Origin: Tricholomella constricta
Lineage: Eukaryota > Basidiomycota > Agaricomycetes > Agaricales > Lyophyllaceae
Length of the DNA: 64,000 bases
Direction: 5' to 3'
NCBI GenBank assembly: GCA_013368375.1
Contig: JAACJP010000032.1
Span: 1-64,000, forward strand
Shown one piece after another: positions 51,628 through 60,771 of the stretch (positions within the stretch are counted from its first letter, which is position 1; every line of letters starts with the position of its first letter). The translations under genes and the position numbers were made by a program. The notes under the pieces are model-generated. The model did not search any database, had not been told where the DNA came from, and saw nothing but the letters and a program-made list of their open reading frames with translations.

Positions 51628-54600
51628 ATGGACACCCGCACCGTAACACTCTCCTCCCACTCGTCCCTGGCATTCTTAATACACCTCACGCCAAACGGAG
51701 GAGGAGAAGAACCCGAAAATATGCTTATCGACAGCGGAGCTACCGACAACTTTGTGGACTCCGACATGGCGACATCATGCGGGCTCCACCTTGAGGAGCT
51801 CAAACCCCCAATAAACCTTTGCCTATTTGATGGAGAACTCTCCGCATCGGGCAAAATCACACACTATACCACCAACGACGTCAAATTCAGTGACGGCACC
51901 ATGCAGAGGATAAGATTCCTCCTTACGAAACTCCACGAGACAGCCGCAAAAGTGCTGGGACTATCATGGTTGAAGGAGGTCAACCCCAGAATAAACTGGA
52001 AAGACCTCTGCATCACGCTACGAAGGGGGTCAAACGGCAAAATCGAAGGATCACTAACGGACCTCCGAAGGAAAAAGGAAGTTGCCCCAATGACAACAGG
52101 CACAGGAGCTCAACGCCTACCCTCGCGATCAGCTCGCTCCTTCACAATTGAAGTACAGTTGGAAGGATCCTCAATGCGACTACGGGCACTTATTGATAGT
52201 GGGGCGGCAGGCAACTTCATAACACAATCCTCGTGTACAAAGCCGGAACCTCTCGCCAACCCCATGACCCTCCAACTGTTCGACGGAAACCCCAGCGGAG
52301 GTGGAACCATTTCACACCATAGTCCCGAAACAATCAAACTCGAGAACGGACTAGAGTATAAGGTCGACCTCCTCATATCACAATTACATCCAGCCACACC
52401 AGTAGTGCTTGGATTACCTTTATTACGGGAAGCAAATCCGGACATCGACTGGCGGGAAATGTCCATGACCATGGAACAAGGGGCAGGACTAGCCGCGATA
52501 TTGCTTTCCCAGAAGACGCAATGGGGAACCGTGACCCTTGAGGAGGAGGAAGACGTCGAAGCTCCGAAACCAGCCAACCCCCTTTTGGAGAAACAACCCC
52601 TTCTCAGGGACCTCCTGGACGATGACAACGATCAGAACGACACCCCCAGCGACAACATGAAGGAGGAAGACACCCGCCCAAACACCAACGAACCCCAAGA
52701 GGAAGTACCAACACCGACAACCGAGTCGCCAGAGGAGGTAACGGGACGGAAACGCACCCGAAAACCACCCCCACCGAACTACTTCCCTCCAAACGTTCCG
52801 AGGTCCAAATTCAAACCCCACCCCAAACGGAAATCTGCAACGTCCCCAACGACAGAAACACAGGAAGAAGAGGAAACCAACCCGCAAACGGAGGTCGAAG
52901 ACGAAACCAGAGAGGGAGAAGAGGATGTCGAAACACAAAACATCCGCCTGATCGGAGCGGCGCCATTCGCAAACCTCATCAGGGACGGAGCCACAGCGTT
53001 CCAACTACACATCTCCCCCACCGAAAAGGAAGAACACCTCCATGCCAATAACACCTCTGACGATGAACCCAAGCAACCAAAGGCAGAAAAGGAAATCTTC
53101 GAGGAAGTCGTACCTCCGGAGTACAGGGACTTTGAGGACGTATTCTCAGCGGGCGAAGCGAAAACCATCCCCCCACACCGACCTTACGATCACACAGTGG
53201 AACTCGACGAAAACACTACCCCTCCCTTCGGAAAGATATACAACATGTCCGAACTGGAGTTGAAAGCATTGAAGGATTACATCGACGAGATGCTCGGAAA
53301 AGGGTTCATCCGACCTTCGAGTTTATCAGCGGGAGCTCCGGTACTGTTCGCAAAGAAGAAGGACGGATCACTCCGGCTATGCGTGGACTATAGAGGATTA
53401 AATCGGATCACCAAGAAGAACCGTTACCCTCTACCTCTGATCGGAGACCTCATAGACCGACTTCAAAAAGCGAAAGTATACTCGAAGATCGACCTCCGAG
53501 TGGGCTACAACAACGTCCGCATAGCTCCGGGACACGAATGGAAGACAGCCTTCTGCACTCGTTATGGACTTTTCGAATACCTGGTAATGCCTTTCAGCAT
53601 GACAAACTCATCCGCGACATTCCAACACTTCATGAACGACATCTTCCACGACATGAACGATGTGTTCGTAGTGATCTATCTCGACGACATTCTGGTTTTC
53701 TCAAAGACCTTAGAGGAACATCACGGACACGTTCGGAAGGTCCTCGAGAGGCTCCGGAAACACAACCTTCATGCGAAACCGGAGAAATGCACGTTTCACA
53801 CTACGGAGATCGAATACCTAGGCGTCATCGTATCCCCCGGCGGAGTAAAGATGGATCCAGGAAAAGTCGACGCGATCCGGAAGTGGCCTAGACCGATGAA
53901 GGTCAAGGAACTCCAATCTTTCCTAGGCTTTGCAAACTTCTATCGGCGGTTTATCGACAATTACTCGGGCATAACGAAGAGGTTAAACAAACTCACGCAA
54001 AAGGACACAATCTGGAAATGGGATTCCGAATACGAAGGAGTCTTCGAGCTATTGAAGAAAGCATTCTCCTCCGCACCCATCCTACAACACTTCGATCCTC
54101 AACTACCGGTGATATTAGAGTGCGACGCTTCTGACTTCGCCATAGCGGGGATCATCTCCCAATTTGACGAGACATCACAAGACTTACGTCCTGTCGCCTT
54201 CTATGCGAGAACTATGATAGACGCGGAGCTCAACTACGACATCTATGACAAGGAGCTCCTAGCAATCGTGGAAGCGTTTAAGCAATGGAGGGCCTACCTA
54301 GAGGGATCTCCCCACCGCATTCAAGTGTACTCCGACCACAACAACCTACAGTATTTCTCTACGACCAAGCAACTCAGTCGCAGACAAGCACGATGGTCGG
54401 AATGCCTGGCGAACTTCGACTTCCAAATAAACTACAGACCCAGAAGATTAGGAGCGAAACCAGATGCCCTCACGCGACGGCCAGACGTGTATCCCAAGAA
54501 AGGGTTCGAACAGGATCATAATTCGTTCAACAACCGCATCATCATACCCCCCGAACGATTGAACGCGGCCCTAATACTGAACGAGGAGCTCCTACTAAAC

Positions 54601-56034
54601 AACATCCGGAACATACCCCGAGACGAATTCTTCGAGAGACACGCACCCAAACCCGGAGATGAGACCTCCGCGTTCTCCCTATCCGATGATGGCAAACTAC
54701 TCCTTCGCGACGGAAGAATCTACGTACCGGACCATTCCAGATTACGCCTCGACATCCTACAGCAACATCACGACCACAAACTGCGCGGACATCCAGGGAT
54801 CAGAAAGACCACACAACTCATCATGAGGACTTATTTCTGGCCCGGATTACGGAAGGAGGTCACTCGATACGTCCGAAGCTGTTATACCTGTAAAAGAGCG
54901 AAGGTCCCACGCCATAGCCCATACGGACTATTGAAACCACTCCAGATTGGGCGAAGGGCGTGGGCCTCCATATCCATGGACCACATTGTAGAACTACCGG
55001 AATCGGATGGGTACGACGCCATACTGGTCGTAGTATGCCGCCTCACCAAGCAAGGCATCTTCATACCCTGTCACACAACGGACACAGCAAAGGAACTTGC
55101 TCAACTATTCTTGGAACATGTCTTCTCCAAGCACGGACTGCCCGACGACATCATATTGGACAGGGGCACCCTCTTCGTCTCCCGTTTCTGGAGCTCGCTG
55201 TGCAAAGCCCTAGACATCAAATCGAACCTTTCGACCGCGTACCATCCGGAAACTGACGGCCAGACGGAACGAGTGAACCAGACACTGGAACAATACCTCC
55301 GGATGTACATAAATTACCTCCAGACCAATTGGCGAACACAGCTCCTACTGGCGGAATTTACGTATAACAACATGACCCATTCGACCACGGGAGTCTCCCC
55401 ATTCTTCGCGAACAAAGGCTATCACCCCCAACTGACAATCTCCATAAAAGATATACCGGCGAAGGAAGCCCAGGAGGTAGCCGTAGACCTCCGAACCCTC
55501 CAGGACTACCTCCGCCAAGAAATAGAGATCGCAAACGAAGCTTACAAACAATTTGCGGACAAGAAATGGGACCCTACACCAGACTGGGCCGTAGGAACGG
55601 AAGTATGGCTCGACTGCCGGAACATCAAAACGAAATGCCCCTCCAAAAAGCTAGACCACCGGAGACTGGGCCCGTTCAAAGTCCTACAGAAGATCTCCAG
55701 CCACGCATATCGACTGGAACTACCTCCGACACTGAAAGGAATCCACAACGTCTTCTACGTCAAATTACTCGAGAAACACGAACACGAGAACTTCCCAGGA
55801 CGATCAAAACCACCTCCGCAGACAATCGAAATTGAGGGCGAGGAACACTACGAAGTAGGACAAATCCTGCACTCCCAAACAAGAGGGAAACACGTCCTCT
55901 ACTTGGTACGATGGGAAGGGTACGGCCCCGAAGAAGACACATGGGAACCAGCGGAAAATATAGAGGGAGCAAAAGACATGGCCCTCGAATTCCACCGATT
56001 ATTCCCAAGAAAGCCACAGGACCCCACAATCTAA
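51628..56034 (+). CDS. Insertion E pol: two tandem retropepsins, RT, RNase H, integrase, chromodomain
   Basis: An intact 1468-codon frame. A first protease has MLIDSGATDNFVD (Asp at residue 35) and KVLGLSWLKEVNPRINW; a second has LRALIDSGAAGNFI (Asp at 190) and VVLGLPLLREANPDIDW. An acidic linker follows. RT has VVIYLDDILVF near residue 685; RNase H has LECDASDFAIAG, DKELLAIVEAF and VYSDHNNLQYF. Integrase has HHDHKLRGHPGIRKT..CYTCKRAK, MDHIVELPESDGY, LDRGTLFVSRFW and DGQTERVNQTLEQ. The chromodomain has YEVGQILHSQTRGKHVLYLV and EEDTWEPAENIE near 1405-1450. Catalytic residues all appear present. Confidence 0.95.
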   Translation: MDTRTVTLSSHSSLAFLIHLTPNGGGEEPENMLIDSGATDNFVDSDMATSCGLHLEELKPPINLCLFDGELSASGKITHYTTNDVKFSDGTMQRIRFLLTKLHETAAKVLGLSWLKEVNPRINWKDLCITLRRGSNGKIEGSLTDLRRKKEVAPMTTGTGAQRLPSRSARSFTIEVQLEGSSMRLRALIDSGAAGNFITQSSCTKPEPLANPMTLQLFDGNPSGGGTISHHSPETIKLENGLEYKVDLLISQLHPATPVVLGLPLLREANPDIDWREMSMTMEQGAGLAAILLSQKTQWGTVTLEEEEDVEAPKPANPLLEKQPLLRDLLDDDNDQNDTPSDNMKEEDTRPNTNEPQEEVPTPTTESPEEVTGRKRTRKPPPPNYFPPNVPRSKFKPHPKRKSATSPTTETQEEEETNPQTEVEDETREGEEDVETQNIRLIGAAPFANLIRDGATAFQLHISPTEKEEHLHANNTSDDEPKQPKAEKEIFEEVVPPEYRDFEDVFSAGEAKTIPPHRPYDHTVELDENTTPPFGKIYNMSELELKALKDYIDEMLGKGFIRPSSLSAGAPVLFAKKKDGSLRLCVDYRGLNRITKKNRYPLPLIGDLIDRLQKAKVYSKIDLRVGYNNVRIAPGHEWKTAFCTRYGLFEYLVMPFSMTNSSATFQHFMNDIFHDMNDVFVVIYLDDILVFSKTLEEHHGHVRKVLERLRKHNLHAKPEKCTFHTTEIEYLGVIVSPGGVKMDPGKVDAIRKWPRPMKVKELQSFLGFANFYRRFIDNYSGITKRLNKLTQKDTIWKWDSEYEGVFELLKKAFSSAPILQHFDPQLPVILECDASDFAIAGIISQFDETSQDLRPVAFYARTMIDAELNYDIYDKELLAIVEAFKQWRAYLEGSPHRIQVYSDHNNLQYFSTTKQLSRRQARWSECLANFDFQINYRPRRLGAKPDALTRRPDVYPKKGFEQDHNSFNNRIIIPPERLNAALILNEELLLNNIRNIPRDEFFERHAPKPGDETSAFSLSDDGKLLLRDGRIYVPDHSRLRLDILQQHHDHKLRGHPGIRKTTQLIMRTYFWPGLRKEVTRYVRSCYTCKRAKVPRHSPYGLLKPLQIGRRAWASISMDHIVELPESDGYDAILVVVCRLTKQGIFIPCHTTDTAKELAQLFLEHVFSKHGLPDDIILDRGTLFVSRFWSSLCKALDIKSNLSTAYHPETDGQTERVNQTLEQYLRMYINYLQTNWRTQLLLAEFTYNNMTHSTTGVSPFFANKGYHPQLTISIKDIPAKEAQEVAVDLRTLQDYLRQEIEIANEAYKQFADKKWDPTPDWAVGTEVWLDCRNIKTKCPSKKLDHRRLGPFKVLQKISSHAYRLELPPTLKGIHNVFYVKLLEKHEHENFPGRSKPPPQTIEIEGEEHYEVGQILHSQTRGKHVLYLVRWEGYGPEEDTWEPAENIEGAKDMALEFHRLFPRKPQDPTI

Positions 56035-56262
56035 AAAACCCTCATGATTAAAATCAAAAAGACTCAACCAACATTCACGCACATCACGAAAATTATGCAA
56101 ATTCTTTCAAGAAGACAAGTTGTGTTATATATATTCCAACCAACAGGACAACAATATTACAAAAAAGAAAAATGATATCAAGAAAAAACAAACGAACTTC
56201 AAGTGTAAATATTTCAGCAGAAAGGAAACAAATGAAGTCCAAAACACTGCCGAACGAACCGA
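56035..56262. other. A-rich spacer between pol and the antisense gene
   Basis: About 230 bp, A-rich, no ORF, no LTR match. It serves as the 3' flank of both converging genes. Confidence 0.5.
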
Positions 56263-58174
56263 CTACTCAATGCGACGACATTTGGAGGGACCTGCACTGG
56301 CAGAGGAACCGTCCTCGCGCCCAGCCCCCACCTTCCCAACCAACCCTACCTCCAGAGGACGCATCGACACGATGTCCTGCTCGCTGTCGGCAATCAGCTG
56401 GGACCGGGATACAAACTCAGCAAGAGCGTCTTCACGAGTGAGTGAGGTGCGGTGAAGAGCAAGGAAGTGCTAAAATGCAGGGAAGGGAACCTCAGGATCG
56501 ACGGGGGGGCGGAAGAGCTCGAGGAGTGAGTGCCGCTCAAGGATTTTGTAGGCGCCATCGACGATATTTCGGACTGGCGACGCCTCCAGCTCAACGAGGG
56601 CGCGACGCGGAGCACCATCTGCGATGTACGTATCGGAAGCGAAGGCGGTACGCGTGAGGTCAAGGGCTACGACAATTTTCAGAAAAAGGGAAGAGAGAAC
56701 GAAGAGAAGTAAAGGAAACTCACCATCAACGCGAATGCGAAGGTCCAAGGCATGACCACGCCAATGGTCCCGAACCTCCTGGAGATGGACGACATGCCCC
56801 TGCAGACCAGCAACCTCATCCTGAAGACCTGCAACCTCCATCCGAAGATCCTCAACCTCCGCATCACGATCAACGTCTATGACCTCCGAAGTCTGCGCCT
56901 GCAACTGAAGGACCTGCAACTGAAGGAAGCGCTCGCGCTCATCGGCGAAGTCGGACAATACGCCACGGAGATGGGCCTTGGCACGCCGACTCTCGACCTT
57001 GAGGAGCTCGACCTGGAGAGACAAAGCCTGCGCACGCACGACCTCCTGGTCATAGAGGCGCCGAAGATGAAGGTGCTCCTCAGGCGAAGGAGCAAGGAGA
57101 GTAGGAGCAGCGGGGGGGGGACAAAATCAACATAGCAGGAGGGGAAGCCGGGTGCAGAACCGGTGAGGGAGAGACCGATTCAGACGAACTCTTTGAAAAG
57201 AGAGGCTCTGGACCAACTAAAGGAGAATCCGGAGACACCGCACGCCTGGCAGCCCCCAGATGACGAACTGGAAAAGGGGAAACGGACACATTGGGGGAGG
57301 GCAAAGGAGATTGAGGCAGGGACAAAGGGCGCACCTCCTGAACGGACAGGTGCGCACCTCCACGACCGACAGGCACAGACCTCCGACCCTGTCCTCGCCT
57401 ACCGCAAAAAATGGCACGAGGGGGAGAAGCACGAGGAACGGAAATGGTGCCAAGCCCCTCAACGGACAAAGAGATGGTGGGAAGAATAGGCAGGAGAGGG
57501 GGCGGGAGCAGCAAACGCAAAGCACGATGAATACTGGTGAAAGACATCGCAACACCAGTGCGAGAAAAATTAAACCCTTCGGCACAGGATCGAAGCCACG
57601 CCAGGGGGATGCCCAACTGCCTAGCCGCTACTTCTAGGCCATGATCAAGCGAGAGCAAACACAACACGTGCGTTGCGCGGCAATCAACACAAGGCAGGGT
57701 CCCCCGAAGACGAACCTCCTGAAAATGACAAAGAAGCCGACGCGTCCGACAACGATCGCACTAACGAAAATCAGATCAGCTAAAATAATTGGGGCTAGAT
57801 AAGAAGAACGAGACCCACCGGCCCATGGGCCTCACACCACGCCAAGGAAGGAGGAACATGCACGGCAGTACGCAACACCTCTGCAAAAAGCGCATCCGTC
57901 ATTAAGGATCCCCAGGACAACGAAGTCGCAGCAGGACGCGACACAGGATTGCTAGCAGCCTCGAATTCGGCCTCAGGAGTGGACGGACGAGGTCGCCGGA
58001 TCAGTTGAGATCGGATTGGGAGGCGAATGACCAATCGAGGAGCGGGAGGCATGGGAGGAGGGGAAGAAAGGTTGGGAGGAATCTTGACGCCCCCATCGGG
58101 AAGGATAGCGATCCCAGGAAGCGACGGTGCCGGGGAAACGGGTTGAGAGATGTCCGAAGACGAGGCACGCGACA
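56263..58174 (-). pseudogene. Zn2Cys6 plus coiled-coil protein gene, antisense inside insertion E
   Basis: Exon 1 (57819-58174) is Pro/Ser-rich and ends SLAWCEAHGP. An intron at 57771-57818 (GTGGGT..GTTAG) joins to CDRCRTRRLLC, then 12 residues, then CVDCRATHVLC: spacing C-x2-C-x6-C-x12-C-x2-C-x6-C, the Gal4-type zinc cluster. Next SLDHGLEVAARQLGI and FNFSRTGVAMSFTSIHRAL, a Pro/Ser linker, then a long coiled coil (LQVELLKVESRRAKAHL onward). Damage: a slip in a run of nine C near 57115 and a TAG at 56470-56472 in place of a probable CAG. The final stop is at 56263. The 5' end coincides with the end of insertion E, so the native start may be lost. Confidence 0.65.
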
Positions 58175-58910
58175 GTTCCATCGACATTATAGGCTAGCGT
58201 TGGTCGGTTTAGCTGTTGGGGCTTCAGCTTGTGCTTCTCAACAAAGGCGGTGTTGATGAAACATCCTGAGGCCCCGCTGTCGACAAGGGCGACGAGCGAA
58301 AGTGTCTCCTGGGTATCGGTGGTCTCGAGCTTGACCTTCAGGGACAGAGACAAGGAGTCGGAGGAGGCAGCGATCATGAAGCGACGGGGCAGTCGCTTTT
58401 CCCAGCGCAGAAGTCCGCGACACGACGGCGCGTTCGGCTTGGTCGGAGTGACCAGCGACGAGGGCAGCTGGTCGGGAGAGGATCGTACGTCTTCGTCGAT
58501 GGGTTCACCCGTAGAAGTAGCAGCAATATTAAGTATATTGGGGTACTCTACAGATAGGGGGGCGAACCGATTACGACTAGACAACGGGGGCGTACTTTTC
58601 ACCCGTTGTGCGACTAAAAATCCTCTTCCGTGTCCAACGCAGTAGGGTCGGCCGACACAGGGGTCAGGTCAGCCGGAATCGCATCCTTGCGCGCCATCAG
58701 CTGCATGATCAGCTCGTCCAGCTCCTCTGGCATGATGTGGCGCATGTCAAAGCGCAATGGGCAGTCACGCCAGCAGTGCCCCGGTTGTTGGCACCGGCGG
58801 CAGTTGTTGTCTTGGGCAGGGTGGCCGCGAAACTGATCGACATCCATAGGGACACCGGGAGGGAGAGTTGGCACCCTGGGGGGGTGTGCGACATGTGTCA
58901 GAGCCGACAC
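58175..58910 (-). pseudogene. Element D gag knuckle and start of protease
   Basis: A frame from 58910 has CRRCQQPGHCWRDC and ends at 58614 because one T is missing from a run; the next frame (from about 58602) goes on with LVALVDSGASGCFINTAFVE, the retropepsin active site, up to LAYNVDGT where insertion E interrupts at the duplicated GTTCC. The rest of the protease is at 48056 and below. Confidence 0.85.
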
Positions 58911-59261
58911 ACGAGTGGGGGCGATTGGTGGCGCAGCGGGTCACCAGTGGGGGGCGGGCGCTACCACAGGCACCGGAATGGGAGCTGTCAGGTGACTAGC
59001 CGTCAGGATGGACGGAGGCGCCCGGTGGTGGAACACATACAGACACTACAATGTAGCGTGTCCCACTGTCCAGCGGGGCAATACATTGTAGCGTACTTGA
59101 CGGCACCAGCGGGGCCACTGCAACGCCAGCGGGGCCCTTACATGTAGCCGTGTGGCACGGTGCCAGCGGGGCCCCTACATGTAGCCGTGTGGCACTGTAC
59201 CAGCGGGCCCGCTGGTGCTGCAGCGGGCCTATACAGTGCTGTGAGGGGGGGGGGGGGGCAG
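58911..59261. other. Degenerate GC-rich repeats upstream of element D gag
   Basis: Contains two near-identical copies of TACATGTAGCCGTGTGGCAC with CCAGCGGG blocks (about 59139-59220) and several CAGCGGGGC blocks. No gene seen. Confidence 0.5.
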
Positions 59262-59838
59262 GGTGGCAGGGATCTGCGGACCCCCGCGGATCGTTGTCCA
59301 GCACTGTATATGCGTTGGGGTGGGGGGCAGTGGGGTGGCTAGCGGGGGATCTGTGGACCTCCGCGGATTGTTGTCCGTGGGCACACCCAGCACTGTATAT
59401 GCGTTGGGGTGGGGGGCAGCGGGGTGGCTAGCGGGGGACCTACGGACCTCCGCGGATCGTTGTCCAGCACTGTATATACGTTGGGGTGGGGGGCAGCGGG
59501 GTGGCTAGCGGGGGATGTGCGGACCTCCGCAGATCGTTGTCCAGCACTGTATATGCGTTGGGGTGGGGGGCAGTGGGGTGGCCAGTGGGGGGATCTGCGG
59601 ACCTCCGCGGATCGTTGTCCCTGGGCACACCCAGCACTGTATATGCGTTGGGGTGGGGGGCAGCGGGGTGGCTAGCGGGGGACCTGCGGACCTCCGCGGA
59701 TCGTTGTCCAGCACTGTATATACGTTGGGGGGGCAGTGAGGTGGCTAGCGGGGGATCTGCGGACCTCCGCGGATCGTTGTCTGTGGGCACACCCAGCACT
59801 GTATATGCGTTGGGGTGGGGGGGTGGCTAGCGGGGGGC
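59262..59838. repeat. Minisatellite, about seven copies
   Basis: Tandem units of about 78 bp (core CGGACCTCCGCGGATCGTTG and AGCACTGTATATGCGTTGGG), some with an extra 12-bp GTGGGCACACCC giving about 90 bp. The core AGCACTGTATA occurs seven times. Both strands stay open by chance, producing repetitive ORFs that I do not treat as genes. Confidence 0.9.
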
Positions 59839-60075
59839 TTGAGGTATGTCCGCGGACATACTCATACAAGCCCGCGGGCCATCCACAGCCTAGTTCTGAT
59901 AGCAATTCTGGGTTGCCTATCCCGAGCACTTGCAGAATGTGCGCAGTTGCACTGATAAAGCTCTCAAAACTGACCAATTTTGCATGTCCGCGGGACCCGT
60001 GGGAATAAAGTATGCACACGTCGGGCTTGCAACAGTCTTTTATCTTAAAAGCTATTGAAGTACACACAACCATGT
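59839..60075. other. No gene recognised
   Basis: GC-rich repeats give way to unique sequence. TGTCCGCGGACA near 59850 is a perfect palindrome. A possible 3' flank of the small minus-strand gene. Confidence 0.4.
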
Positions 60076-60369
60076 CTATACATTGTCCTCCTCAGGCTCA
60101 TCAATTTCTTTGCGTACTGTGCGGAAAGCATTCAGAGCAACTTGCTTGCTTTGGAGCTTGGCAACCTCCGCCAGGTAAAGCTGACGAGCCGCGGAGGCAT
60201 AGGTTACATTGTGAATTTGCTGAAAGGCTTTAATCTCGGCATGGAGACTAAGTAGCTCGCGCTGAGTCATTGGCTGATAAGTTGTTGAGTAATGTCCCAC
60301 AAATGTTGAGCTCAAATATTGTACCGGGTCTGGAGGGATCGTAACAGAGCCGAGGCTAAATTCAGGCAA
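60076..60369 (-). CDS. Small hypothetical protein (97 residues)
   Basis: An open frame from MPEFSLGSVTIPPDP to an acidic end EIDEPEEDNV. The second half looks helical (LLSLHAEIKAFQQIHNVTYA, LAEVAKLQSKQVALNAF). Composition is protein-like and there is no repeat signature. No family recognised. It could be the last exon of a larger gene or an orphan from a transposon. Confidence 0.45.
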   Translation of the reverse strand: MPEFSLGSVTIPPDPVQYLSSTFVGHYSTTYQPMTQRELLSLHAEIKAFQQIHNVTYASAARQLYLAEVAKLQSKQVALNAFRTVRKEIDEPEEDNV

Positions 60370-60455
60370 TTCCCATCTAGGTGCTTGTTTGGCTAAAAAA
60401 TTATTTTAGCGGAGCCTACAATGACAAATGCTTCACTTACACCAGGAAGTGTCTT

Positions 60456-60650
60456 TGTAAGGACGCAGGTCCATACTGGTCACCTGTGTTGGCATTGTTT
60501 GGCAACGCCTTCGGCGTTGCCTATATCTATTGTTTATATCTATTATTTTAAGTAGATCGTCGCAACTTCATGTACAACTAGCAGAAAAATGACATCTGGT
60601 CAAGCTCGGTTGTAGTGTGATTCGCAAGGTCGTCCTGTAGCACCGCTACA
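60456..60650 (+). repeat. 5' LTR of element F
   Basis: 195 bp, TGTAAGGACG..CCGCTACA. Contains GGCAACGCC/GGCGTTGCC at 60501-60521, at the same place as the hairpin of the element A LTR but with paired base changes. Confidence 0.75.
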
Positions 60651-60663
60651 TTTTTTTGAGCTA
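60651..60663 (+). promoter_or_regulatory. T-rich putative primer-binding region of element F
   Basis: TTTTTTTGAGCTA immediately after the LTR, matching elements A and B at 12 or 11 of 13 positions. Confidence 0.55.
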
Positions 60664-60771
60664 TCCAGCTCTACTGCTATACACAGCTATATCCCGCTAT
60701 ATCCCGCTATATCTGCTTCTTTTCTCAATCTGGCCAATCAAACCCCTTTTGGCTACCATCAACATCTCGAC

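Larger units (their letters stand above)
48057..58174 (+). mobile_element. Insertion E: chromovirus with tandem 5' LTRs plus an antisense gene
   Basis: Target duplication GTTCC at 48052-48056 and 58175-58179; the protein of element D reads on across the join. The left end is TGTCACGACC, the right end GCACGCGACA. The left side has two LTR-like copies (48057-48378 and 48383-48717). A gag-pol of chromovirus type follows (48769-56034). No matching 3' LTR is seen; the last 1.9 kb is an antisense spliced gene. How such an insert came to have a clean right end is unexplained. Confidence 0.75.
39560..58990 (-). mobile_element. Gypsy element D, split by a Copia element and by insertion E
   Basis: Minus-strand pieces in order: gag knuckle and protease start (58175-58910), protease end, RT and RNase H (45928-48056), integrase and tail (39560-40738). 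Protein reading continues across both insertions once one copy of each 5-bp duplication is removed. No LTR was identified at either end. The upstream gag is missing, replaced by short repeats beyond about 58,990. Confidence 0.85.

Noticed and set aside
56035..58174. 3' LTR of insertion E
   Set aside because: No stretch here matches the LTR-like copies at 48057-48717; the TG..CA ends alone are not enough.
59150..59830. Repetitive ORFs on both strands over the minisatellite
   Set aside because: Open only because the repeat unit lacks stops; both strands and several frames are open alike.
59262..59838. CRISPR-like array
   Set aside because: Units are contiguous with no unique spacers, and the host is a fungus.
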